This document shows positions 12,203 through 23,336 of a stretch of DNA of 64,000 bases, piece after piece (the first letter of the stretch is position 1; each line of letters starts with the position of its first letter). The stretch lies in assembly GCA_010015675.1 (NCBI GenBank), contig ML977026.1, forward strand, positions 62,001 through 126,000, in the 5' to 3' direction. The position numbers were made by a program, and so were the translations under genes. This DNA comes from Byssothecium circinans. Taxonomy: Eukaryota; Ascomycota; Dothideomycetes; Pleosporales; Massarinaceae. The notes below the pieces were generated by a model. That model was not told the DNA's origin. It made no database searches and saw only the letters and a list, made by a program, of their open reading frames with translations.

Positions 12203-13963
12203 ATGTTATTCAAGGCGACTATTGTCGCATTTGCGACCTTGTGCGCGGAAGCGGCTCCAACAACAACAAATTCCTCATCAAATGCACCGGTTCGTAATGT
12301 GCAGCTTAATGTACCGACACTTCTGTATTCGCAGCTCCGTGGTATTGATGGCGCCTTTCAAAGTTTCTCGATTGAATTCTCATACATGGCAGATTTCTTT
12401 GGAAACCTTAGGTACCTTTACTCACCTCTCTACTCTATCTCCGTACTTCCTTCCCTAAGGTCTCTTCACTCATTCACATCCAGTCACCCCAACACCCTCT
12501 CTTCCAATCTCCTCGTCAGCCTCTACTCCCGCTCCGGCAAAAACGTCATCATCCGCGCCGGCGGCTCAACAGCGAACATTGCATTATTCCACGCGAACCA
12601 ATCAACCGCGATAGAAAACCACTGGAACGGCAGCACAAACGTCGGTCTCACAGGCGCCAACACCGACCAGCCCTCCCTCTCCCTACTCGGCCCCGCCTGG
12701 CTCGAATCTTTCCAAACGGCACCAAACGGCACCAGCTACATCTACAACCTGAACCATCGCGACAACAGCCCCGCCGGTATTGCCTCCACCATCGACGTCG
12801 CGAAACGCGTGTACCAAACACTCGGTAGCAGTCTGTATGCGTTTGAACTTAGTAATGAGATTGATTTAAGGTGGAATGGGACATTTAGGCCCAAGGAGTG
12901 GGGGCCGCGGATGTATACGGAGGAGTATCTGGAGTATACGAAGTTGTTTGATGAGCAGGTTTTCGATGGGAGGGCTAAGGGTGGGAAGGAGCCTATGTTT
13001 CAGATGGGTACGTTGATGGGGAGTGGGGGGAAGTGGATTAACCCGGGGTGGAATAGTGTGGAGATTTTGGGGTTGGGAATTAATCGGAGGGGAGATGTTA
13101 AGAGTGCGGCGCAGCATGATGTAAGTCTCTCATCGTCCGTGCTCTTTTGCGTCTGTACTGCTCATGGCTGACTGGTGATCCATTGACAGTACCACGGAAA
13201 TAACTGCCGCACCACCAAAGAAATCGCCACTCTACGCCAAAACCTCCTTAACCACACCAACGTCGTGAACCGCGCCTGGCCACATATTCAAATGGCCCCC
13301 ATCGTCGATTCTTACGGCATCGAATACGTGCTCGGTGAAACGAACAGCATTTCCTGCCAAGGCCGTGATTTAGTCTCCAATGTCTTCGGTTCGGCGCTCT
13401 GGTACCTTGATTACAGCCTTTTTATCGCAAGTAAGACGCCGGTGAGCAAAATGTACTGGCATATGGGTACACCGTACCGGTATAGTTTGTGGAGCCCGTT
13501 CAAGGCGGAAGTGAATAATCATAGTGCCATTGTAAGGCCGAGCTATTATGGAGCGTTAGTTTTGAGCGAGATACTCGGCGGGGGGAAAGAGAAAGGAGAT
13601 GGAAGGAAGAGGCAGGTACATGCTGTTCTTGAGGAAGAATCGCTTGTTGTATATTCCGTGCATTTTGAGCAGAAGTTGGAGTCTCTAGTGATTTTGAATA
13701 ATGCGGAGTGGAATTCTACGCAGGTAGAGCAGGGTGGGAGACCGTTTATTCAATTTGAGTTACCGCAGAGGGTTGGCGGGAGTGCGGTTGTGAAGAGGTT
13801 GACGGCGCCTGGGGCGAATGTTAAGATTGGAGCTACGTGGGCGGGACAGACGGTTAGTGAGCAGGGGGTTATTGAGGGGAAGGTTTTCGAGGAGATCTGG
13901 AGGGCAGGTGAAAAGATTAATGTTGGGTATTCGGAGGCTGTCGTGCTGTGGTTTCAGGACTAG
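12203..13963 (+). CDS. Secreted GH79-type beta-glucuronidase
   Basis: Glycoside hydrolase family 79 (heparanase/beta-glucuronidase clan GH-A), probably acting on glucuronic-acid side chains of extracellular polysaccharides such as arabinogalactan. Exons 12203-12411, 12484-13120 and 13190-13963 give 539 residues. The first intron is 72 bp and open in frame, but splicing it out restores the family motif GNLSHPNTLS. Residues 1-18 are a signal peptide. Acid/base is Glu195 in FELSNEIDL; the nucleophile is Glu332 in YVLGETNS. The C-terminal 180 residues match the beta-sandwich domain usual in fungal GH79. N-glycosylation sites are frequent (NGT, NST, NQS). No lesion was found. Confidence 0.9.
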
Positions 13964-15542
13964 AGGCTGTTCGAAGAATCGATGACGAAGGACTCGGAAA
14001 GATGCCATGATCCTGTATTGAACGTCATTATGACTACATGACACATTTGAGCCTAGATAGCGTGATCCATGCTAATACTGCATGCTGAAAGGCCTCGCAA
14101 CTAAATAATTGCTGGGGTTCATAGATCAAGTGAATGATATCATCACGTGATAGACGCTTCTTACCTACAGAACGTGACACAAGACCTTTCTGTTCGGAAA
14201 ACATCTCCCTATCTCCACAGTAAACGACATACGTATCAGATTCTACTCGCTCAATATTTTGAGCCTCATCAAATACTTAGCCGAGAATAGAAACACGTGT
14301 ATGAGGCTAGCGCCGCACAAGGATACACGTCACACACCCCTCGGATTACTAGCCACCGTCAACATTGCCATCGATGCCAGCGTTCGCAACTTGACAACAC
14401 ACTCCACGCTGACAGCGAACACGTTGGAGCAGCGGAAGGTGCCGCTTTTGGTGTCACGCTCGTGCCATTTGCGATGGGGATGTTCGTCGAAAGCAACTGA
14501 GCGGGGCCTTCCATTCGCGGCCTGCTTCTCTTCCCTCGCATTAAATAGCTACATTATACATAGAACCCAAACCTATAAGGAACCCATGGCCCAAGCAGTC
14601 TCAGGACCACGAACCAGAAGGACTGTTCGGTGGCTGTGGAACGGTGAGATCAGCGCTCTCGTAGTTCATGTTCCCGCTACCCATTACCCCTAAACGCCCC
14701 TCCCGAAAGTACTTTTCTGCAGAGATCGGTCCGATTGGGCACATGCAAGAGTCCCACATTCAGGAGACTCGCAGCTGCATGACGATTGGGCAGCCTTGCA
14801 GACACATCACGCGATGAGCGCGCTGAGATGACGCACCCTGGCGCATACCTCATGCGTGAATACTGGTTCGGCAACGGAACGGGACGAAGCCTTCTTTTTC
14901 TTTACCGATGGTGGGTGTGCCAGCTAAACGACTGGGGCAAATTACAGACAAAGACACCTGGAAGCGCCGACATGGTTTAGTCTACAGCGTCCACGAGTCT
15001 GATGACAACACATCGAACCAGCCTGATCCGGTGAGGGACGACGCCCGAGTCCTTAATACTTGAAGAGCAATTGGATGACAGGACCCGCTACTTTGGTACT
15101 CGGTAGTCTACGCAGCAGCATGACATATATCTCGCTCGGCGCTGCGGGTTTTGTTTTGTCATGCTGGTCGCTTCTCCCTCGCCCATCCCACCCATTTCCT
15201 GCATCAAATCCAATTAAAAAATCGAGAGTCCGCCAACGCAATCGTGGCTCTCCACGACAACGCTGAATTTTCCCTGGAAATGGTTACACAGCAGTTGAAA
15301 GAAGAGAATGCCCCTCTTCCCAACCGTTCGGTCGCAAAGCTAGCAGCCAGCACTTAAATTACATCCATGCAGCTCACACATGCGTCCCTAGAGTGCTATA
15401 TACATAGCGTCCCGGAGCCTGACTCGGATCCAGTCCTACTCTCTCGCAAAAAAACTTTGTTGCGGTTCCTTTGCCGGGGTTTCCTAGCACTGAACGTTCC
15501 TGGATAGAGCTGCCAGGCAGATCAGTTTGGTACGACACAGAA
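13964..15542. other. Intergenic, no gene recognised
   Basis: Open frames exist at 14259-14693 and 15060-15357, but neither resembles a family nor has coherent exon structure. A palindromic TCACGTGA E-box lies at 14143-14150. Confidence 0.45.
15397..15402 (+). promoter_or_regulatory. TATA-like box of the dsRBD-like gene
   Basis: TATATA about 140 bp before the ATG at 15543, a usual distance for fungal promoters. Confidence 0.35.
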
Positions 15543-15965
15543 ATGGCCTCCAACATGCAAGAGACCTACGTTCAGAAACTTCAGAGTGCGCTCACTTCCG
15601 TCTTTGGGCCTTCCATTACTGACTACTGTCACCGTTAGACTATTGCGCTGCGAACCAGATAGCACAACCTCAGTTCCAGGACTACTCTGACCCTCGAGGT
15701 GCGCTCTTGATACTTCCCTGTTAACTTCGTCTTTTTCTAGACTTCAGTCTTGTCTGACCACAGCCCAACAGGCATCCGAACAGCTTGGTCGAGCGGCGTC
15801 ATCGTCCAAGGACGTGAATACCGAGCACATCTGTGGCGCGACTACCGTTACCTCGAACAATCGCGTGAAGAAGCCGCCGAAATTGCTTGGAAGACTCTCA
15901 ACAGCGTACCCGTCACGAATACTCCGCAATATACATATGGTCGTGGATACTCTACATCTCAATAG
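15543..15965 (+). CDS. Small stand-alone double-stranded-RNA-binding-domain-like protein
   Basis: Three short exons (15543-15585, 15639-15698, 15748-15965) separated by 53 and 49 bp introns give 106 residues. No single frame shows the gene. Spliced, it reads ETYVQKLQNYCAANQIAQPQ, then QDYSDP, RTAWSSGVIVQGREYRAHLW and SREEAAEIAWKTLNSV. This is the alpha1-beta1-beta2-beta3-alpha2 order of a DRBM fold filling almost the whole protein. The final helix has the alanine-rich pattern of the domain, but the basic KK(x)AK start that contacts RNA is replaced by SREEAAE, so RNA binding is doubtful. Short proteins of this kind occur in other ascomycetes; their role is unknown. The exon joins rest on phase agreement and continuity of the fold. 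Confidence 0.7.
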
Positions 15966-16726
15966 ACTATTCTATCCAGATCAGTCGGTCCTCGAGGACT
16001 AGTGCTTGAGCATTCAATCACTCCCTCAACCGTACCTCTTTTCCACAAGCGCCCTGACCGGCTATCCATCGACAATGCCTGCAGGACTTCCATAAACCAC
16101 CGTCAGGTCACAAATCCGGTAGCTGGTCCCTTCCACCCACTCTCCGATATGCCCTACGGCTGAGTTTCTTTCTCTACCTAAGTGGCTGCCTGTGTATTAC
16201 ATCTCCTTGGCATTAGCCACCCTCACATCCGCTCTCTTCACGTCGATTACGACCTGAATTATTCTTTCCACATGTTTCGCTTCTCGCCCAACTTTTACCT
16301 TTGCAGCACGTCGCACATGTATGATTGTAATAGGGCAATTTGTTCAGCGCGAGATATCCCGCGTGCTCAGGAAACAAGCACGGCTAGTCTGGTTTACGGG
16401 GCTTTATTATGGGCAGAATGCGATATTTTTCTCCTTATTCAATGGTTATCTCTAATGCAGAACTTTCGAAAGGGCCATTGCGTTTGGATTGGTGATCTTC
16501 CCAGTTTCCTTATCGCAGATCAAATACCTTCCAAATCCAGAACTACGTATCATGCGGCTCTCCCACCGATTCCATATAAACCTCTGCAGCGCCTTCATTA
16601 ACACTCGCTGAAATTGGCGGGCATCCTACAGGGTTATTTATATCGATTAATAGATATAACCTTCCTGACAAACAGTATCCAATACAAACTATGCACCATG
16701 CTCAAAGCCTGAGTAATCCCATTTCC
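15966..16726. other. Intergenic, no gene recognised
   Basis: AT-richer sequence with one open frame (16182-16601) that lacks family features. Confidence 0.45.
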
Positions 16727-17496
16727 TTAACTTCCATAACCCCCAAATTCAACTTCCATCCCCCCGCCATGACCAAAATCTCTCCGAAACCTCTCCCTCG
16801 CATCCTTAAACACAGGCACTGGCTCAGATAAACTATTCTTACCTTCCAAGCCCCTATTCAGCGGTTAAAGCTCTGGATCATACACGACATATATCGCATT
16901 TCCCCAAAGCTAACCACAATGCTCCTCAACTATTCCGTCCCACTCCCTACTCACAAGAGCGGCAAAAACCGCCATCGCATCTATGTCCGTAAAAGCCGTC
17001 ATCCTGAGCGCAGTCTCGAACTTGCGGTCGAAGTCCTTGACACATTCGATGCAGGCGCAATGGCGGGCGAGGTCCTCGTTAGGTCAGGTACGTCTAGATC
17101 GTGCGCCGGCAGCGGGATTTTCTTGAATTTCTCGTCACAAAGCGCTATTACGATGGAGCTGCTTTAGACCTGGGTATATATTCCGTAGAGGGTATTTCGG
17201 AGATCTATGAGGATTGTGGTTGCTGTTCATGTTGAAAGGAGTGTTTTGGCATTCGCTGGCAAAAGCGTTATCACGGGAGTAGAAGGCGGTGTTCCAATGG
17301 AGCAGTTTTGTGGGCTGGGGGGGCTGTAATCAAGAGCCGTTAGAAAAGTTTGCTGGTAAGGTCATAGGACGGCGTTTCCGGAATGATTGTTAAATATCAC
17401 GCTCAAGGCTAGACACAGCGAAGCAGATTTGTATAGCAAGTCGTAGATCTTGTACAGGATAGATGGGATTTCTGCGGTCGGCAATCTAGGTCGCAT
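16727..17496 (-). pseudogene. Decayed protein-coding gene of unknown family
   Basis: Two consecutive reading frames carry clearly protein-like sequence broken by stops. The first runs from an ATG at 17496 (MRPRLPTAEIPSILYKIYDL) to about 17060 and contains ALCDEKFKKIPLPAHDLDVP, with TGA and TAA stops. After an apparent one-base frameshift near 17080 the second frame reads ECVKDFDRKFETALRMTAF, VFAALVSREWDGIVEEHCG, GNAIYVVYDPEL and ARERFRRDFGHGGGMEVEF, ending at a TAA at 16727. Its two internal stops (TAG, TAA) both fit Gln codons mutated C to T. I do not recognise the family. The pattern suggests a once-intact gene of about 250 residues degraded by RIP-like mutation. Confidence 0.5.
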
Positions 17497-17913
17497 AATG
17501 AGCAGTTGGAAATAGGTAATATGTTAATAAGAGACGGTAAGTGCGGTTTATGCAGAATTAGCGAGGAGCCCGGAATTGGTGATTGATAGTTCTTAAGAAC
17601 AAGGTGCTCTTAGGCACTGTGAAGGGAGGTGTAGTTCACTTCAAAATATGACGGATGTATAGATCCTGTCACCCACAGATTATGCGTCAGATAATGCTCT
17701 GCATGCCAATCACCGCCTATAAGGCTGAGGGCCTCCAAACCAATCATACCCTCATTGCATGTTTACCGTTACGAGTGTCCCCTTAAGCATGTATCAGAGA
17801 TGTTTGCTTTGATCTTGTTTGATTGTGGCATTGACTATAACAAGGCGTCTCGAAGATGTCAGCCAAAAGCTCGCATAGTATGTGGAAACCTTACCTCGTA
17901 TCCGCAGCCATAT

Positions 17914-18648
17914 TTAGGCCTTCTTCCCCTTCCCATCCGCAGTGCTCTGATCCGTATCCCATTTCGCCATACGCTCAGCCAAGCCCGGATTTGTCACCTT
18001 TCTCTTTTCAATGCCAGCCTTCAGAGATTCCTCCATTAACTGAGGATCGATAGGCTTCATCGCCATTATGATTTGCGAGTTGAGCTCGGTGGTGCGCGCC
18101 ATATAAACCGTGGCATCATCGGAGACGTACTTGAGAAGCGCGTCGGGATCCCAACGCCCCTTCAAGCCGGCGCGAAACTTGGCGGAGTGTGATTGAAGGA
18201 AGGTCAGGTGTTCGTTGTCAAGGGCGATCAACTTGTCGAAACATTTGAGGCTCGTGCCGAGCTTGACGAGCGCAGGGTGATTCTTGTTGAATATCTTCGC
18301 GGTTTTGGCCTGCTTCTCGAGAATTTTTGCCTTAACAGACTCGTGGATGGTGCGTGCTTGGAGCTTTAGGGTGTAGGTGCTCGCCATGTCCTGGATAGCG
18401 TTCCCTACGCGGTCCACGGCGTAGAGCGCGTCGACGTTCCACATCTTGCCGTGATCGTCCCAGACTGTGTTTGGCATGGCTGCGGTATATTGTATGAAGA
18501 ATTTTGAAGGTGCGGCGGGAGTTAGAGGGCTGCGATTTGTCGTTGTGGCGTCAAACTGTAGACGGAAGTTGCGGTCCATTGTTGCCAAGACTTTATCATG
18601 GCAGGAGCGGTCTGGCCTGTAAACACAAGGAGACAGACAGGAAGCCAT
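17914..18648 (-). CDS. Hypothetical protein, helical and basic
   Basis: Uninterrupted frame of 244 codons; a second in-frame ATG at 18579 (MDRNFRLQFDATTT) may be the true start because the first 23 residues are cysteine-rich and unlike the rest. The middle is strongly helical and Lys-rich (HESVKAKILEKQAKTAKIF), and the end is GLAERMAKWDTDQSTADGKG plus KKA. No signal peptide or membrane segment. The family is not recognised. It is flanked by gene-poor sequence. Confidence 0.55.
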   Translation of the reverse strand: MASCLSPCVYRPDRSCHDKVLATMDRNFRLQFDATTTNRSPLTPAAPSKFFIQYTAAMPNTVWDDHGKMWNVDALYAVDRVGNAIQDMASTYTLKLQARTIHESVKAKILEKQAKTAKIFNKNHPALVKLGTSLKCFDKLIALDNEHLTFLQSHSAKFRAGLKGRWDPDALLKYVSDDATVYMARTTELNSQIIMAMKPIDPQLMEESLKAGIEKRKVTNPGLAERMAKWDTDQSTADGKGKKA

Positions 18649-19181
18649 GAAAATGATTCTGTCGACTTAAGTAAATATAGTTATTGTTATCAATGTAATG
18701 TTCAGGATAATGATCGTGTGATAGGACGTTGTGATCGACTAGTTAATGAAAACTTCCGAGAAAGAGTCACTGAGGAACCCACAAATAAGCCTTTATTTTT
18801 TCTTACACTGCATCCTTTAACAGACTATAAAACTACCCTATCATTATTCTTACATATTCTTACGATCCTATACTAACCTAAAATTACCACTCTATATCCA
18901 CTTCAGGCTTCAGCTATGCAGAAAACCTGATTCTTTTCATAATACTAACAAGCTAGGAATCAAATAATCGTATGGTAAGGTAACTTCACAAGATATAGCA
19001 CAGAAGAGCATGCGACTATGTGACTTTTTGTGTAGACATTTGATTGTATGGTTCAAAGCCTTTTGTAACTATCAAGTCTTGCTGTCAGAGATTAGCATAG
19101 TGTGGTGCAAAACTGCGCCCCAAGGCCAGTTGATCAGTTATCAGCCTTCTTCGACTGCAGATCTGGGCCTCACGCCGTCCA
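18649..19181. other. Intergenic, no gene seen
   Basis: AT-rich, many stops in all frames; nothing recognised. Confidence 0.5.
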
Positions 19182-20387
19182 CTACTCTTCAATAAGTTTC
19201 ATGTTTGTGAAGTTATAGTACATGCCTGCATGATCTGACCAAGCAGCTGGAACGCCAGTGGTAGCTCGGTTCTCCACCATAGGCTCTGCGCCCTCTTGAC
19301 TCGCCTTAGCTTTGATCTCTGCAAAGTACTCGACCGCCATGTGCCGAACGAATCCCTATTTCATCAATAACTCAAGGTCCAGGTCCCAAAGCTCATACAT
19401 TTCCAAGAACCCAAACTACTCCTCATTCACGCCAAATAATCCACTCACTTACTCCCCCTTCTGACTTTCTACCTCTTCTCTTACCCTCTTCACCGCATCC
19501 TTCGAAACCTTCGCCATCCCCTCCGCCAACCGCTCCTCAAACACCCTCCTCACAACCCCAAAATCCTTCCAAACCTCCGCTACACCCCTCACCACCCCTT
19601 CCCTCCCCTCCTCATCAACAACATCCCTCAACGCATACTGCATCACCAAAACCTCATTCAAATGCGCAGTGACTAGCAGTAAAATCTCTTCTAGCCCTTC
19701 CCTCCTTCTCGTCAACTCTTCCCGTAGATCCTCAGCAGGCGCGTTTCCAGTAGTTGGCATGAGCGCGTTCCTTACATTTTGTAGTTGGGTCTCGAAGGCG
19801 AAGAGTTGGGATTGCAGACGGGATACTCGCGTGCCGAGGAGTGAGAGGAGGGAGGTTGCGGCTTTGAGGTGTGTGGGTGATGAGGATGTGGTGATGGCTT
19901 CGAGCTGGGGGCTTTTGCGGCGGAGAGGAGTTATGGTGAGGTTGTCTGTGTGGAGTTTTGAGATTGGCTGTGGTGTTGTGGGTCGATTGGTCGGCGAGTG
20001 GGGTGGGTTAGGGTTGGGAAGGCGAGGTGAGAGTGACGACGCTTTTTGCGCGTCTTGGGTCTCCTCGATAATGTCCGTGGATGGGAAGGGGGCGCCTCCA
20101 TTCCTGGGATCTTGTTTCTCGGTGGAAGGTTTGTCGGCTCGGCTTGTCGCCGCGATCCCACTGTCCTCGCGCGCTTGCTTCTTTCTGTCCCTCCTCCTCT
20201 TGCGTTTCTCGCGGGATTTTCTCTTGAGTCTCGCTTGTCTTTCTTCATCCATATGCCTTGAGGGTGGAGGGAGTGGACTTCCGTCTTCTTCCTTCTTGAT
20301 GCGGATCTTGTGTTGTCGGTCCCTGCGTTTCCTCTTCGCGGGAGCTTGGGCAGTCGCGGCAGCCATTGGGTCTGGGTCTGGTTTCAT
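19182..20387 (-). CDS. Hypothetical basic, coiled-coil protein (two-exon model)
   Basis: Residues 1-80 are extremely Lys/Arg-rich with nuclear-localisation-like clusters (KRKRRDRQHKIRIKKE, RKSREKRKRRRDRKKQ), residues 85-165 are Pro/Ser/Thr-rich and disordered, and residues 170-310 form heptad-like helices (LLGTRVSRLQSQLFAFETQL, RREGLEEILLLV). Without splicing the frame stops at 19449 after 312 residues. A GTAAGA donor at 19484 and a TAG acceptor at 19356 define a 129 bp phase-0 intron. Removing it adds GFVRHMAVEYFAEIKAKASQ and an end at NFTNMKLIEE (stop 19182). I prefer this model, although the intron branch site is weak. A nuclear or chromatin role is an inference from composition only. Confidence 0.6.
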
Positions 20388-21062
20388 GACGTGAGGACGT
20401 GCTACTAGAGTTTGATATCTTATTACAGTGAGAGACGATATTAGTAGGCCTTGGTGGATGCGGGGGTGCTCGTCGACTCGTTGAAGGTGAGGGTGAGAGT
20501 GGGCCTGGAGGCAGGAAGCAAAACTCAGGAAAGTAGGCGCCTGTCGCGGGAATGGGCATTACCATGGGATGAAGAATGCCTAGAAGTACTTCAAACGTCC
20601 ATATTGTGGATGACAGAAATGTGCGAGGGTTTCGGTAGCAGGTAAAGTGATACGTCACTTCCTCATTGGGTTGTCATATCAACAACATCACTGATGTTTC
20701 TTTTTGTGTAATTGCTATGCTTTCCTATAGCCACCTTCGTTCATAGTCGTGTTTCCGCACGTTTACATTTTCCTTAAGACTTCCGTAGAAAATCGTGAGT
20801 GCTATCAAAAGAACCTGGGAGTTATGTATCGAAGATTCAGATACGATCAATGAGGCCTACACATCACGACTCCGCCCGCACTGGTGTATGAGTTTACATC
20901 GCTATTGAAGAACGCTATATTCTCCCAAAACCGTCATTACGGAGCTAACAGTAGCTTGGCAGGTCGCAGTATTCAGTTCATAACAATAAAACAGTACAAT
21001 AATACAAATCAACCGATCAACCCTTCCCATATTCTTGCCCATCCTTCGCATTCCCCAAGCCC
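20388..21062. other. Intergenic, no gene seen
   Basis: Contains the shared upstream side of the basic coiled-coil gene and the 3' side of the AsaB-like gene; no further coding signal. Confidence 0.5.
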
Positions 21063-22058
21063 CTACTCGTAGAACACCAAACACCTAACCTCAATACTCT
21101 GCCGTCCCGGCGCATCCTCCGGAGTCTGTGGATCCACAAACGCCGTATGTGGCGTCCTCAACGCCAACCGTTTCTTCCCCTCCGGCATACCCTCGCCCCT
21201 CGAATCAAAGCACTTCAACAACATCGTCTCGTCCGGCGTCATATCCTTCATATAATAAAACCTATGGTTCTCATTCGGTGCCACACCCAGCGTTTCCCCC
21301 TTGACTTCGTACCCAGTCGTACTCGTATACGAATTCGCATCAGGCAATACCTCCTTCCCACGGTCATCGTTTGGATCCAGATCCTCTGCGCGTTTGGGGT
21401 ACAGTAAATCCACGGGGATGAAATCCGAGGGCGTGGTGGAGCGCCAGTCGATTACAGCGAGAGGCATATCTGACGCGGGGTTTTCGATGGGCCGCCATAC
21501 ATTTATGATTTGGTATCGCCCTTTTAGTAACTCTTCCGCCTCTTCCTTGGGCAAATGTCTCCGGACCCTCGCTTCTGCCGCTCCGGGCGTTTGGTCAACG
21601 TGGACTTGCTGCACGGGTTGGCGCGGGGCGTCTTTCTTCCTCCGTCGGATCGTGTGGTCGAATATCACGACTTTCTTGATCCCGGGGATTTTATCTCGCA
21701 GCATGGCTTCTACCTCTTTGTAATATCCGTTGCGCACGGCATCATCATCAGTGAAGAGTTTTTCTTTAGCGGGGTAGTTGAGTACTTCAAACCCCGCATT
21801 GTCGGTCGTGAAGTTGGATTCTTGACCACGGATGTTGTGGAGGGTGCGTTCGTGGGTGGTGAGTTGGTAGGAAGTTCCTGGGCCATCGACTTTACCCCAT
21901 GGGCGGCCGGTATAGGAGTTTAGGTCAATGTGGCGGAATTTCGCGGTTGTCATTGTTCTTGTTTTTGGGTTTGGGAAGACTTGTGGGTGCAGTTTTGATG
22001 CGGGGATGGGGCGGATGAGGCGTTGTAGGGTACGTGACATGCAGTGGAAAGACAGCAA
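21063..22058 (-). CDS. AsaB/CmcJ-like hydroxylase/desaturase family protein
   Basis: Single exon, 331 residues. The body matches fungal proteins related to AsaB (aspergillic acid pathway) and bacterial CmcJ: HIDLNSYTGRPWGKVDG-type start after a basic leader, then VVIFDHTIRRRKKDAPRQPV, VHVDQTPGAAEARVRRHLP, INVWRPIENPASDMPLAVID, and a C-terminal LKCFDSRGEGMPEGKKR with RTPHTAFVDP and RQSIEVRCLVFYE. The His and Asp in VHVDQT and the late HTAF His are candidate iron ligands. Start is uncertain: ATGs at 22058, 22040 and 21953 are in frame; the extra N-terminus is basic and could be a mitochondrial presequence. Such enzymes often act in secondary metabolism; the acyltransferase at 23337 is the nearest possible partner. 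Confidence 0.85.
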   Translation of the reverse strand: MLSFHCMSRTLQRLIRPIPASKLHPQVFPNPKTRTMTTAKFRHIDLNSYTGRPWGKVDGPGTSYQLTTHERTLHNIRGQESNFTTDNAGFEVLNYPAKEKLFTDDDAVRNGYYKEVEAMLRDKIPGIKKVVIFDHTIRRRKKDAPRQPVQQVHVDQTPGAAEARVRRHLPKEEAEELLKGRYQIINVWRPIENPASDMPLAVIDWRSTTPSDFIPVDLLYPKRAEDLDPNDDRGKEVLPDANSYTSTTGYEVKGETLGVAPNENHRFYYMKDMTPDETMLLKCFDSRGEGMPEGKKRLALRTPHTAFVDPQTPEDAPGRQSIEVRCLVFYE

Positions 22059-23002
22059 GGTTGGATGGAGTTGAGCGATTACTTTAAAGCGGGTTGAGTT
22101 CGTTGTGGTGGCAACTGGGGATGTTTATATGGCTGAAGATGAGATGGAGATTTGTAACGTTCATGATTTGAAATTCGACGATGAATGACGCCATCGGAGT
22201 TTGCTCGGGAATTGACGAATCAACGCGCGGAAAGGTCCGCGCCCACTTATTGGTGCACTCAAAAGCATATTCTCACCACCTTTCTTTCATTCTGCCAACC
22301 TTGGGAACTCACTTCAAGCCTCTGGCAGCATTTCAAATCCAAACCCATACCGCCACTCCTTGACCAATATATACTTTCTCATCCAACTACCCTCGCCCGC
22401 AAGCCACATTATCCCATCCGCTGCCCCTTCCAAACCACACAAGACTCCCCATGGAAACTTGACGTACCGACACGGCACATGAGGCCGTTGCTGACATTTC
22501 ATTCTTGGCGTGCGGCAAAGTTTGAAGACAACAGCAAAAGGTGATAAAGAAACACCCTCTCCAAGTGATGGTGTCTCCTAGACACAGACTGCCTTACCTT
22601 GGTAGCTTCAAGCAGGGTTGCATACTCCAATGTGACCGATGTGCGAGCCAAGCGCGGCTGATATGAGTGACTCCAACGCCACACATGAATCACTCAAAAG
22701 CTGGATTCCTCACTTAAAGGTTTCTGCTTCACGTTGTGCTTTCCAAAGGATTGATATGCACGTCGATAGGTGAGGTCAGCCTTAGTGCAAGCCGCCAATC
22801 ACTTGCCCCAATAGGGAACCCTTGCGGATACTGCGTCCTGTCATGGGAGAAGCTAACGTAAGGTAACCGTAGGTGGAATCACCAATCGTAATAGACGGCG
22901 AGGATACGTGGTATTTCTCTGACAATATAGTATCCTCTCAGGCAACATTAAATCATGATCCAAGTCACGTGGATAAGCGGACGTCACATGTTTGGTGCAT
23001 TG
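22059..23002. other. Intergenic between AsaB-like gene and MITE
   Basis: No gene recognised. GTCACGTGGAT (E-box core) near 22962 is the only motif of note. Confidence 0.45.
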
Positions 23003-23174
23003 CCTTAAGGGGATCATGCCTTCTTAAAACACACAGTTAATGAGTCGTTCCTCCCTTAAGCTCAATTCCTCCACGTGTACGTCTCATAAACAAGCAGTCA
23101 ACGAGCTGTAGATGAGTTTAAATTAAGAAATAGCTGTTAATGAATTGTTCTGAGAAGGTAGGATCCTTCTAAGG
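23003..23174. mobile_element. MITE family A, copy 1 (172 bp)
   Basis: Imperfect terminal inverted repeats: left CCTTAAGGGGATCATGCCTT, right end (reverse complement) CCTTAGAAGGATCCTACCTT. Same length and about 90% identical by eye to the copy at 27033-27204. Flanked by TG on both sides instead of TA. It lies 163 bp upstream of the acyltransferase start codon and so may be part of its promoter region. Confidence 0.8.
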
Positions 23175-23260
23175 TGCCTAGGTGCTACCTGCATACATGT
23201 ATGCAGCTCGAGGCCCGGGTATAGCCATTCGTTAGCGTGCGGCGTATGCGGTACGGTACA

Positions 23261-23266
23261 TATATA
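23261..23266 (+). promoter_or_regulatory. TATA box of the acyltransferase gene
   Basis: TATATA 71 bp before the start codon, downstream of the MITE. Confidence 0.4.
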
Positions 23267-23336
23267 CTCAAGTTATTCCCAACCTCCATGAAGCCTTCAT
23301 ACTCATCAATTCTCCCACCATCCGAACTTACTACAA

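Noticed and set aside
14259..14693. 144-codon open frame
   Set aside because: No family resemblance, no splice partners, average composition of non-coding DNA.
16182..16601. 139-codon open frame in the gene-poor region
   Set aside because: His/Cys/Leu-rich random-looking sequence without conserved motifs.
19669..20394. Long plus-strand open frame opposite the basic coiled-coil gene
   Set aside because: It mirrors the minus-strand gene; codon character and composition favour the minus strand.
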